Made by a program: the position numbers and the translations under genes
Notes under the pieces: model-generated
What the model saw: only the letters and a program-made list of their open reading frames with translations
The model's database searches: none
Told to the model about the DNA's origin: nothing
Assembly: GCA_022448245.1 (NCBI GenBank)
Contig: JAKVCO010000011.1
Span: 47,236-111,235 of the forward strand
Reading direction: 5' to 3'
Length of the DNA stretch: 64,000 nt
Origin: Paracoccaceae bacterium
Lineage (GTDB): Bacteria > Pseudomonadota > Alphaproteobacteria > Rhodobacterales > Rhodobacteraceae
Shown: piece after piece, positions 1 to 7,397 of the stretch
Layout: each line of letters begins with the position of its first letter
Position numbering within the stretch: position 1 is the stretch's first letter

Positions 1-1437
1 AGCCCCCGGCATCAGCACGCCGTCGCACCGCAGATCCCTGGGACCGCGCGCGCCTGCGCCTTGGCGTGCCAAAAGCTCCTCAAGCCGGGCCATGGCCGGT
101 TCAAGCTGCGCGCGGCTAAGAGAAAGGCCCGCCGCCATTTTGTGGCCGCCCCCTTTTTCAATGAGCCCCTCAGAGGCCAACCTCTGGATTGAGGCGCCGA
201 GGTCAACGCCCGGCACCGAGCGGCCAGAGCCTTTGCCGTCTTCGCCGTCGAAACCGATCACGACGCTGGGTCGGTCCATATGTTCCTTGAGCCGCGAGGC
301 AACGATACCCACGACGCCCGGATGCCAGCCATCGCCGGCAGCCCAGGCAAGCGCCCCCTCGTTCCCGCGGTCCTCTGCCTGACCGATCGCGGCCTGACGC
401 ACGGCGGCCTCGATGTCGCGCCGCTCGCTATTAAGGGCCTCAAGACGCTCTGACAGGGCGGCAGCCTCGTGGGGATCGCTGGTGGACAGAAGACGCGCGC
501 CGAGGTCAGCGGCGCCAATGCGGCCGCCCGCGTTGATACGCGGCCCGAGCACATAGCCCAGGTGGTAGGACGTGGGCGCAGTGTCGAGGCGTGCGACATC
601 CGACAGCGCGGTCAGTCCTATGCGGCGGCGCTGGCCCATGACTTTCAGGCCCTGGCGTACAAAGGCGCGGTTCACGCCTGTCAAAGGCGCCACATCTGCC
701 ACTGTCGCAAGGCCCACAAGATCGAGCATGCTGAGCAAATCAGGGCTCTTCGCGCCGCTCTCGCGAAGCTGACGACCGGCCTCAACCAGCATCAGGAATA
801 CAACTGCGGCGGCGCATAGATGGCCCAAGTCTCCGCTTTCGTCCTGCCGGTTCGGGTTCACCACAGCCATCGCATCAGGCAACGTCTCGGCGCCCAAGTG
901 GTGGTCGAGAACGATGACATCGGCGCCCTCAGCGGCCGCGATCGGACCATGAGAAAGCGTGCCGCAATCCACGCAAATGATCAGATCATGATCTGCCGCC
1001 AGCGCCCGCATGGCCGCGTCGTTGGGGCCGTACCCCTCATCAATGCGGTCCGGCACATAGAGTGTGGCGTGAAGGCCTAAAGTGCGGAGCCAAGTGATCA
1101 GCAATGCGGCCGACGTTCCGCCGTCCACGTCGTAGTCCGCGAACACGGCGATCCGCTGCCGTGCGGAGACGGCGGTGAGGAAACGGGTGGCAGCTTTCTC
1201 CATATCCTTCAGCGACCGGGGGTCGGGAAGGAGGTCGCGCAGTTGGGGTTCGAGGAACCCCGGCGCGTCCTGAGCGCTTACCCCGCGTTGCGCGAGAACC
1301 GAGCAGAGCGGCAGCGGAAGGCCAAGCTCCTGCGCGAGGGCCTCAGCGCGGCGCGCAACCTCGGCATCCGGCCCAAGCCAGCGACGCCCCGTGAAGGAGC
1401 TCTCAACGTCAAGGAAGGCAGAAGACTGATCTAGCAT
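1..1437 (-). CDS. recJ: Single-stranded-DNA-specific exonuclease RecJ (3' end missing)
   Basis: RecJ is a 5'-3' single-strand exonuclease used in recombinational repair and mismatch repair. Reading the complement from the ATG at 1437 gives an uninterrupted frame of 479 codons that runs off the left edge, so it lacks roughly the last hundred residues of a usual 570-600 residue RecJ. It shows the DHH-family signatures: DYDVDG near residue 105 (motif I), VDCGT, LDHH near residue 185, a GPRINAGGRIG stretch, and the later GGGHKMAAG motif of the DHHA1 domain. It lies last in a minus-strand run hom-glpX-recJ, 85 bases after glpX. Identification is firm; only the C-terminus cannot be seen. Confidence 0.95.
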   Translation of the reverse strand, partial: MLDQSSAFLDVESSFTGRRWLGPDAEVARRAEALAQELGLPLPLCSVLAQRGVSAQDAPGFLEPQLRDLLPDPRSLKDMEKAATRFLTAVSARQRIAVFADYDVDGGTSAALLITWLRTLGLHATLYVPDRIDEGYGPNDAAMRALAADHDLIICVDCGTLSHGPIAAAEGADVIVLDHHLGAETLPDAMAVVNPNRQDESGDLGHLCAAAVVFLMLVEAGRQLRESGAKSPDLLSMLDLVGLATVADVAPLTGVNRAFVRQGLKVMGQRRRIGLTALSDVARLDTAPTSYHLGYVLGPRINAGGRIGAADLGARLLSTSDPHEAAALSERLEALNSERRDIEAAVRQAAIGQAEDRGNEGALAWAAGDGWHPGVVGIVASRLKEHMDRPSVVIGFDGEDGKGSGRSVPGVDLGASIQRLASEGLIEKGGGHKMAAGLSLSRAQLEPAMARLEELLARQGAGARGPRDLRCDGVLMPGA

Positions 1438-1522
1438 GGCAGTATTTTGGGGTTTCACCCAGGAAGACTACCAAATAGTGTGCCCGCCCGGCAAGCACGC
1501 CGGACGGGCTATCCACAGAACT

Positions 1523-2485
1523 TTATTGAACCGGGTTGCGGTAGACCATGCGTCGCACCGAGCCGGTCTTGGAGCGCATCAGCACCGTCTCAGCGGTCAG
1601 ATGGCCGACTTCGCGCTTGATCCCGGGCAGGAGCGAGCCGTCGGTGACACCCGTGGCAGCAAAGATCACATCGCCCTGGACGAGCTCATCGCGGGTGTAA
1701 ATCCGGTCGAGGTCTTTGATCCCCGCCTTCTCGGCGCGGCCGCGTTCGTCGTCGTTGCGGAAGGTGAGGCGGCCCCAAAACTGGCCGCCCATGCACTTCA
1801 GCGCGGCAGCGGCCAGAACGCCCTCAGGCGCGCCGCCGAGGCCCATGTACATGTCGATGCCGGTGAGCTCGGGCTCTGCGCAGTGCATGACGCCTGCGAC
1901 GTCGCCGTCGGTGATCAGGCGGATTGCGGCACCGGTGGCGCGCACTTCGTCGATCATCTCCTGGTGGCGATCACGCTCGAGGATACAGACGGTGATGTCC
2001 TCGGTGGAGCAAGCTTTCGCGCGGGCCATACGCTTGACGCGCTCGCCATAGGCCATGTCGAGCGTCACAACGTTGGGCATGAAGCCCGGGCCGATGGCCA
2101 GCTTTTCCATGTAGACGTCGGGGGCGTGCAAAAGCGATCCACGCGGGCCCATGGCGATCACCGTCAGCGCGTTCGGCATGTCTTTGGCCGTCAGCGTCGT
2201 GCCTTCGAGCGGGTCGAGGGCGATGTCGATTTCGGGACCTGTGCCGATGCCCACCTCTTCACCGATATAGAGCATGGGCGCCTCGTCGCGCTCACCCTCA
2301 CCGATGACCACGCGGCCTTGGATCTCAAGCAGGTTCAGCTGTTCGCGCATGGCGTTCACGGCGGCCTGGTCAGCGGCTTTCTCGTCCCCGCGGCCGATCC
2401 AGTCGGCAGAGGCGAGGGCGGCGGCCTCGGACACACGTGCGAGGCCAAGCAACAGCAGGCGATCCTTGAATTCTTCAGTGGCCAT
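1523..2485 (-). CDS. glpX: Class II fructose-1,6-bisphosphatase
   Basis: Hydrolyses fructose 1,6-bisphosphate to fructose 6-phosphate in gluconeogenesis; some family members also take sedoheptulose bisphosphate. The 320-residue protein has the full GlpX pattern: GRGDEKAADQAAV near residue 33, VIGEGERDEAP near residue 60, the metal-binding DPLEGT near residue 93, and a late GAPEGVLAAAALKCMGG segment. Length is normal for the family. The ATG is preceded by AGAAGGAT, and the gene begins 14 bases after the hom stop, so the two are probably co-transcribed. Confidence 0.95.
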   Translation of the reverse strand: MATEEFKDRLLLLGLARVSEAAALASADWIGRGDEKAADQAAVNAMREQLNLLEIQGRVVIGEGERDEAPMLYIGEEVGIGTGPEIDIALDPLEGTTLTAKDMPNALTVIAMGPRGSLLHAPDVYMEKLAIGPGFMPNVVTLDMAYGERVKRMARAKACSTEDITVCILERDRHQEMIDEVRATGAAIRLITDGDVAGVMHCAEPELTGIDMYMGLGGAPEGVLAAAALKCMGGQFWGRLTFRNDDERGRAEKAGIKDLDRIYTRDELVQGDVIFAATGVTDGSLLPGIKREVGHLTAETVLMRSKTGSVRRMVYRNPVQ

Positions 2486-2499
2486 GGGAAAGATCCTTC

Positions 2500-3786
2500 T
2501 TAAACGGCTTCGATGCGCAATGTGACCGGCGCGCCAGAGACGGCGTCCGTTGCTTCAAAGTCTTTGAGCGCGGCGTCGATGTCGGCGCGCGTGGTTTTGT
2601 GTGTGACGATCAGCACGGGCGCGGTCTCTTCGTCGTGGCCGTACTGGCGCATGCGATCGATAGAGATACCTGCTTCGCCCAGGATGGCTGCGACTTTCGC
2701 CAGCGCGCCTGGCTTGTCGACGAGCTGCATCCGCAGATAGTAGGGCGCGGCCGTCACCGCGCGGGCGGGCTGCGATTTGGTCAGGCTCGTGGCTGGCTGG
2801 CCGAAGGTCGACAGGCGGGTGCCACGCGCGATGTCGAGGATGTCGGACATGACAGCGGAGGCCGTGGGGCCCTCACCGGCGCCTGCGCCGCGCAAAACGA
2901 TCTGGCCCACGTCAGAGCCTTCGAGCACGACCATGTTCGTCCCGCCATCGAGCTGACCAAGCGGCGAGGTGTCGGGCACAAGGCAAGGCGACATGCGCTG
3001 CTCCAGCCCCCGGCCGGTCAGCTGAGCCACGCCCAGAAGCTTGATCTTGTAGCCCATGTCGGCGGCTTGGCGGATGTCTTCGATGGTGATGCGGTCTATC
3101 CCCTCGAGCTCCACACCCGGGAAATCCACCTGCGTGCCGAAAGCGATGGAGCTCAAAAGCGACAGCTTGTGACCTGCATCGATGCCGCCCACGTCGAGCG
3201 TCGGATCAGCTTCAAGGTATCCCAGCGCGTCGGCTTCTGCGAAGACTTCGTCGTAGGGCAGGCCCGCGCTCTCCATCCGGGTAAGGATGTAGTTACAGGT
3301 GCCGTTCATGACGCCCATGACGCGGGTCATCTCGTTACCTGCAAGGCCTTCGGTGAGCGCTTTGATCACCGGGATGCCACCCGCGACAGCCGCCTCGAAA
3401 CGCAGCACTTTGCCTGCGGCCTCGGCGGTTTCACCCAGCGCTTGGCCATGAAGGGCGAGCATTGCTTTGTTGGCGGTGACCACATCTTTGCCCGCGGCCA
3501 GTGCTGCCTTGGTCGCGGCTTTGGCGGGCCCGTCTGAGCCGCCCATGAGTTCGACGAACACATCCACATCTTCGCGGGTGGCCATGGCGACGGGGTCATC
3601 TTCCCAGGCGTAGCCCGAGAGCGGGACGCCGCGGTCTTTGTCTTTGGATCGGGCGGATACGGCGACGATTTCGACCGTGCGGCCCGTGCGTGCCTCGATC
3701 AACGCGGCATGACGGCGGATCATCTTAATGACGCCGACGCCTACGGTACCAAGACCAGCAATGGCGATGCGAAGGGGTGCGGACAT
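2500..3786 (-). CDS. hom: Homoserine dehydrogenase
   Basis: NAD(P)-dependent reduction of aspartate semialdehyde to homoserine, the branch point to threonine and methionine. The 428 residues show an N-terminal Rossmann motif GLGTVGVGV (about 11-19), the substrate-binding region around AAVAGGIPVIKAL (about residue 132), and a C-terminal ACT domain beginning near residue 350 (YYLRMQLVDKPGALAKVA), the usual site of threonine feedback. The start is supported by a near-perfect ribosome-binding site, CAGGAGG, just upstream of the ATG. It leads the minus-strand run hom-glpX-recJ. Confidence 0.96.
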   Translation of the reverse strand: MSAPLRIAIAGLGTVGVGVIKMIRRHAALIEARTGRTVEIVAVSARSKDKDRGVPLSGYAWEDDPVAMATREDVDVFVELMGGSDGPAKAATKAALAAGKDVVTANKAMLALHGQALGETAEAAGKVLRFEAAVAGGIPVIKALTEGLAGNEMTRVMGVMNGTCNYILTRMESAGLPYDEVFAEADALGYLEADPTLDVGGIDAGHKLSLLSSIAFGTQVDFPGVELEGIDRITIEDIRQAADMGYKIKLLGVAQLTGRGLEQRMSPCLVPDTSPLGQLDGGTNMVVLEGSDVGQIVLRGAGAGEGPTASAVMSDILDIARGTRLSTFGQPATSLTKSQPARAVTAAPYYLRMQLVDKPGALAKVAAILGEAGISIDRMRQYGHDEETAPVLIVTHKTTRADIDAALKDFEATDAVSGAPVTLRIEAV

Positions 3787-3841
3787 ATGGGCCTCCTGAA
3801 CTTCACTTCCCTTTAGGCGGGGAGCGTCAGAGGTGCAATCG

Positions 3842-4120
3842 CTAGCCGGGCTCTCCGATGAGGCTGGTGCGGTCGCCCGAGGTGAAGATTGGCCCGCGAA
3901 GGGCGTCTGCCCGCGCGCGCAGCCGTGCGAGACGCCCAGCGAGGGGCGAGGCAGGGGCTGCGATCTCCTGCGGGAGCTCGGCGGTGACGGCGGCGAGTTC
4001 GTCTGCCGTCAGGAAATCAAGAAAAGGTGCGTTCGAGGCGCGGCTGCCGCTGATCTCGGGCGGCAAATCAGGAGCCGCGCAACCGGCAAGAAGAAAGAGT
4101 GTGACAACGACGTAGCGCAT
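3842..4120 (-). CDS. Small predicted lipoprotein
   Basis: A 92-residue protein starting MRYVVVTLFLLAGCAAP: a short hydrophobic signal ending in the lipobox LAGC, so acylation on Cys14 is expected. The mature part is short and Pro/Ala-rich, with a helix-forming stretch around TADELAAVTAELPQ. No family is recognised. A longer in-frame start exists at 4156, but the 4120 ATG places the signal peptide at the N-terminus. It is divergent from the TetR gene, and both promoters must fit in the 77 bases between them. Confidence 0.75.
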   Translation of the reverse strand: MRYVVVTLFLLAGCAAPDLPPEISGSRASNAPFLDFLTADELAAVTAELPQEIAAPASPLAGRLARLRARADALRGPIFTSGDRTSLIGEPG

Positions 4121-4169
4121 GGCAACGTTTCTAGGGGTGGGGCGCCCGCCGGGCAAGCGGTGCTTGATT

Positions 4170-4183
4170 TGAACGCTCGTTCA
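4170..4183. promoter_or_regulatory. Palindromic operator, probably for the TetR regulator
   Basis: TGAACGCTCGTTCA is a perfect 6-bp inverted repeat with a 2-base spacer, lying 14 bases before the tetR start and between two divergent genes. TetR-family proteins usually repress their own gene through such a palindrome close to the start codon. That the site binds this protein is inference from position and symmetry. Confidence 0.6.
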
Positions 4184-4197
4184 GTTACCCATGAGGC

Positions 4198-4767
4198 ATG
4201 GCGCGCAAAACCGGCTCTCATTCCGATATCACGCGACCGCGCATTCAGGCGGCGGCGCTGCGTCTGTTCGCGCAGCATGGTTATGCGGCCGTCTCCATGC
4301 GCCAGATCGCGGCAGAGGTCGGGGTGCAGGCAGGTGCGATCTACAACTACGTCCCGCACAAGCAGGCGCTGCTGTTCGAACTGCTCAAGACTCACATGGA
4401 GGATCTTCTCGTCGCCAATGCGGAGGCGGTGAGCGGGAGTGGGCCAAAAGCGCTCGATGACTTCGTACGCTTTCACATCCTCTACCACCTTGAGCGCGTG
4501 GACCTCGTCTTCATCTCCTACATGGAGCTGCGCGCGCTGGAGCCGGACAATTTCGCGGAAATCGAACGCCTGAGACGCGCCTATGAGGATCGTCTTGAAG
4601 CCATTCTGGACGGGATGGATCTGAGTGACACGAAGCTCGCCACGCTCGCGCTTATCGCGATGCTCACGGGCGTGACGAACTGGTTCCGCGAAGAGGGGCG
4701 TCTAAGCCCCGATGATGTGGCTGAAACCTACGTTGCCATGGCCCGACGCCTCGCTGGCGCCGCCTAG
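4198..4767 (+). CDS. TetR/AcrR-family transcriptional regulator
   Basis: A 189-residue protein with the TetR layout: an N-terminal helix-turn-helix of about 55 residues (RIQAAALRLFAQHGYAAVSM, then IAAEVGVQAGAIYNYVPHK) followed by an all-helical ligand and dimerisation domain. YNYVPHK is the usual end of the recognition helix region. The ATG at 4198 is used because the conserved domain starts soon after. The palindrome at 4170-4183 suggests autoregulation. The neighbouring dehydrogenase at 4834 may be a target, as regulators of acyl-CoA or branched-chain catabolism often have this layout, but the ligand cannot be read. Confidence 0.9.
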   Translation: MARKTGSHSDITRPRIQAAALRLFAQHGYAAVSMRQIAAEVGVQAGAIYNYVPHKQALLFELLKTHMEDLLVANAEAVSGSGPKALDDFVRFHILYHLERVDLVFISYMELRALEPDNFAEIERLRRAYEDRLEAILDGMDLSDTKLATLALIAMLTGVTNWFREEGRLSPDDVAETYVAMARRLAGAA

Positions 4768-4833
4768 GTGTCGCAAACGGGCGCGCGCGCCCAATCCCTG
4801 CGGCTTTGAGTGGGCGCAACAGGGGAGAATACC

Positions 4834-5778
4834 ATGAAGATCGGATTTATCGGGCTCGGCAATGTCGGGGGCAAATTGTCGGGCAGCCTGCTGCGCAACG
4901 GCGTTGAGCTGAGCGTGCACGACCTCGACGCGGGGCTTGTCGCGGATTTCGTCGGGCGCGGTGCGGGCGAGGGTGGATCGCCGGTCGCTTTGATGCGCGA
5001 CTGCGATGCCGTCATCACCTGCCTGCCGTCACCGGCAGCGAGCGACGCGGTGATGCGGGAAATGCTGCCAGAGGTCGTCCCCGGTAAAATCTGGATGGAG
5101 ATGTCGACGACCGATGAGGCCGAGGTGAAGCGCTTGGGCGCGATGGTCATGGAAAAGGGCGGTGCTGCGGTGGATTGCCCGGTTTCTGGCGGCTGCCACC
5201 GGGCGGCAACGGGCAATATCTCCATCTTTGCTGGCTGTGATCGTGCCACTTTTGAACGGATCTTACCGCTGCTCACCGTCATGGGGCGCCGCGTGCTGCA
5301 CACGGGCGATCTGGGCTCGGCCTCTGTGCTGAAAGTCATCACCAACTATCTGGCGACGGCGAACCTCGTGAGTTGCGCCGAAGCGTTGACGGTGGCCAAA
5401 GGTGCAGGCATGGACCTCGGTACCGCCTACGAGGCGATCCGCATTTCATCGGGCACCTCCTTCGTGCACGAGACTGAGAGCCAAGTGATCCTGAACGGAT
5501 CGCGCGATATCTCCTTCACCATGGACCTCGTCGCCAAAGATATCGGCCTCTTCCAGGAAGTGGCCGATCGCGCTGGTGTGCCGGTGGAGCTGAACCCCGA
5601 GCTTATCCGCATCTTCAACGACGGGATTGACCGCTATGGCCCGCGCGAGTTGTCGCCCAACATCATCAAACGCTTGGAAGACGCGACAGGCCTTGATATC
5701 CGCGCGCCGGGCTTCCCGCCTGAAATGCTCGATGACGAGCCGGAAGAAGCGGGCGGCGAGGTCACTGTCGCGAGGTAG
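4834..5778 (+). CDS. NAD(P)-dependent oxidoreductase, 3-hydroxyisobutyrate dehydrogenase family
   Basis: A 314-residue beta-hydroxyacid dehydrogenase. The Rossmann motif GFIGLGNVGGKLSG is at the very N-terminus; the substrate-binding DCPVSGG motif lies near residue 119; the catalytic lysine is expected in LKVITNYLATAN near residue 175. Length is slightly above the usual 290-300 residues, with an acidic tail after residue 300. The ATG at 4834 follows AGGGGAGAAT; an in-frame GTG at 4810 would add eight unconserved residues. Substrates in this family range from 3-hydroxyisobutyrate to tartronate semialdehyde and cannot be told apart here. Confidence 0.88.
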   Translation: MKIGFIGLGNVGGKLSGSLLRNGVELSVHDLDAGLVADFVGRGAGEGGSPVALMRDCDAVITCLPSPAASDAVMREMLPEVVPGKIWMEMSTTDEAEVKRLGAMVMEKGGAAVDCPVSGGCHRAATGNISIFAGCDRATFERILPLLTVMGRRVLHTGDLGSASVLKVITNYLATANLVSCAEALTVAKGAGMDLGTAYEAIRISSGTSFVHETESQVILNGSRDISFTMDLVAKDIGLFQEVADRAGVPVELNPELIRIFNDGIDRYGPRELSPNIIKRLEDATGLDIRAPGFPPEMLDDEPEEAGGEVTVAR

Positions 5779-5781
5779 CAG

Positions 5782-6252
5782 ATGAACGACGAGGTAATCG
5801 CAACGCTGGGCGCATCGGCCCCGCGACGCATCTTTGCGAGCGGCGTGATGGGGATCCTGGGATTTCTGCTCTTTTACCTCGCAACCCTGGCAAATGCGGC
5901 TTTCCTTTGGAGCCTCGTGCTCTGCGGTCTCGCAGTCGGCGTGATCTGGATGGCGTGGTGGCAGTGGAAGATTACTGAGCAGGTGATCGAGCTGACGTCG
6001 ACCGAATTGCGCACCTCGGGAGGGCTGACTCTCGCGCGGGTCGAGGATGTTACCGGCGTTGATCGTGGCGCGCTGGCGTTCAAACCTTCCCAGGGTTTTC
6101 TGGTGCGCACGCGCGAACCGCAGGATCGTGCCTATGCACCGGGCCTTTACTGGCGGATGGGCAAATCTGTCGGGGTAGGGGGCGTGACCGGGGCTGGTCA
6201 GGGCAAGTTCATGGCCGAGCAACTGTCGGCCATGATTGGTCAGAAAGACTGA
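5782..6252 (+). CDS. Two-helix membrane protein of unknown function
   Basis: A 156-residue protein starting three bases after the dehydrogenase stop, so probably co-transcribed. Residues about 18-60 form two closely spaced hydrophobic helices (GVMGILGFLLFYLATL and LWSLVLCGLAVGVIWMAWW). The rest is soluble and beta-rich (VIELTSTELRTSGGLTLARV), like the PH-like domains that follow two helices in bacterial YdbT/DUF304-type proteins. That likeness is only suggestive. It converges on the Tad-like cluster with four bases between stop codons. Confidence 0.8.
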   Translation: MNDEVIATLGASAPRRIFASGVMGILGFLLFYLATLANAAFLWSLVLCGLAVGVIWMAWWQWKITEQVIELTSTELRTSGGLTLARVEDVTGVDRGALAFKPSQGFLVRTREPQDRAYAPGLYWRMGKSVGVGGVTGAGQGKFMAEQLSAMIGQKD

Positions 6253-6256
6253 CGGC

Positions 6257-6859
6257 TTAGGTGGTGGGGCAGACCCATGCGGGCTCGGATTCCCACTTCA
6301 CCTGCTCGGTGAAACGCGGACGCGTGAAGATCCAGTAGTCGAAGGTCTTCGCGGTCAGACCAACATCCCAGAGCGGGGCGTAGTCCATGAATGTTTCTAC
6401 GAGCACGGCCTGTTCACCCAACACGAGGATCGGCAGACGATCTTCGTTGGCGTCGAGTGTGGTGTCCGTGTGAACCGGATATTCGGCAGCCTTCGGACCC
6501 TGCACCATGGACCATGCAACGGCATAGCTGTCGGCGGAGGGCGAGAAGCACACGACCGTCACGCGCTGCGTTACCCGTTGGGGCGACCGCGTCATGAAGT
6601 TCGTCAGCTGGTAGACCGAGTTCAGATACGTCTGATCAATGGCGTCCTTTTCGCGAGAGATCGCGTCAGCCACAGCGTAGGTCACGCGCAGGCCGTCGGT
6701 CTGCTTCTTGAAGGCATCAAACATTACGAAGATGCCCAGATACGCCCAGAACAGGAGCGGGATCACGAGGATGGCCTCGAGGGTCATCATGCCGCTTTGA
6801 TCGTCGCGGAATGCCTTCAGGCGGTTGCCGAGCAGGCGGAACTTCTGCTTCATCGTCAT
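6257..6859 (-). CDS. TadE/TadF-like pseudopilin-family protein
   Basis: 200 residues; last gene of a three-gene minus-strand cluster. After a basic N-terminus (MTMKQKFRLLGNRLKAF) comes the TadE-type signature DDQSGMMTLEAILVIPLLFW: a Glu inside a hydrophobic helix preceded by a Gly-containing processing-like site. The remaining 150 residues are exposed and contain two cysteines (CFSPS and the final WVCPTT) that could bond. The start at 6859 has GAGG seven bases upstream. It begins four bases after the preceding TadE gene, so the genes are translationally linked. Confidence 0.78.
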   Translation of the reverse strand: MTMKQKFRLLGNRLKAFRDDQSGMMTLEAILVIPLLFWAYLGIFVMFDAFKKQTDGLRVTYAVADAISREKDAIDQTYLNSVYQLTNFMTRSPQRVTQRVTVVCFSPSADSYAVAWSMVQGPKAAEYPVHTDTTLDANEDRLPILVLGEQAVLVETFMDYAPLWDVGLTAKTFDYWIFTRPRFTEQVKWESEPAWVCPTT

Positions 6860-6863
6860 GGGC

Positions 6864-7397
6864 TTACCTCGGTTCGGTCACGTATAGGTTCGTCGAGACG
6901 AGATTATATTCCCCACTCGCGTCCTTAAGGGCCGTGCCCATGATCGCGGTCGGGAAGAAGGGCTTGTAGCTGACGCAGGCGCGCAGAAACATGATCTGGT
7001 CTTGATCACCGGTCCCGTAAACGGACGTCGGCTGCACTTCGAGCGACCGGTCTAGGCAATCTGGATAGGCGTCGAAGGTCATCGTGCCGCGCGGGTCCTG
7101 ACGCCACATCTCGAGCTTCAGCGAGTCCTCGCAATTTGCGATCAGGCCGGATCCTTGGCAGATCATCGTCTTGAGCTGGTCATACGTCGGCGGGTTCGAG
7201 GTGTTCAGGCGCACGATACGCACTGCCATATCCATCCCGCGGTCCAGCAGCACCTGACGCGTCATCACCATGGCCGTCTCGAAGGCTGCGAGAAGCAGCA
7301 TGATGTAGACGGGGATCAGGAATACGAATTCGAACGTCACCACCCCGTCTTCATCGCGACGGAACCGACCAAAGAAGGACAGGAAGTCCTTGATCAT
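6864..7397 (-). CDS. TadE-like pilus assembly protein
   Basis: 177 residues with the N-terminal TadE pattern: a short basic leader (MIKDFLSFFGRFRRDEDG) followed by VVTFEFVFLIPVYIMLLLAA, with a glutamate in the membrane helix. The C-terminal 140 residues carry four cysteines in exposed segments. The ATG at 7397 overlaps the stop of the upstream TadG-like gene as ATGA. TadE-type minor pseudopilins normally work with a Tad secretion machine, which is not encoded in this window. Confidence 0.82.
   Translation of the reverse strand: MIKDFLSFFGRFRRDEDGVVTFEFVFLIPVYIMLLLAAFETAMVMTRQVLLDRGMDMAVRIVRLNTSNPPTYDQLKTMICQGSGLIANCEDSLKLEMWRQDPRGTMTFDAYPDCLDRSLEVQPTSVYGTGDQDQIMFLRACVSYKPFFPTAIMGTALKDASGEYNLVSTNLYVTEPR

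Noticed and set aside
1436..2503. Long open frame on the plus strand opposite glpX
   Set aside because: Glp X on the minus strand is an unmistakable enzyme; the plus frame has low-complexity composition, no ribosome-binding site, and is an expected by-product of high GC.
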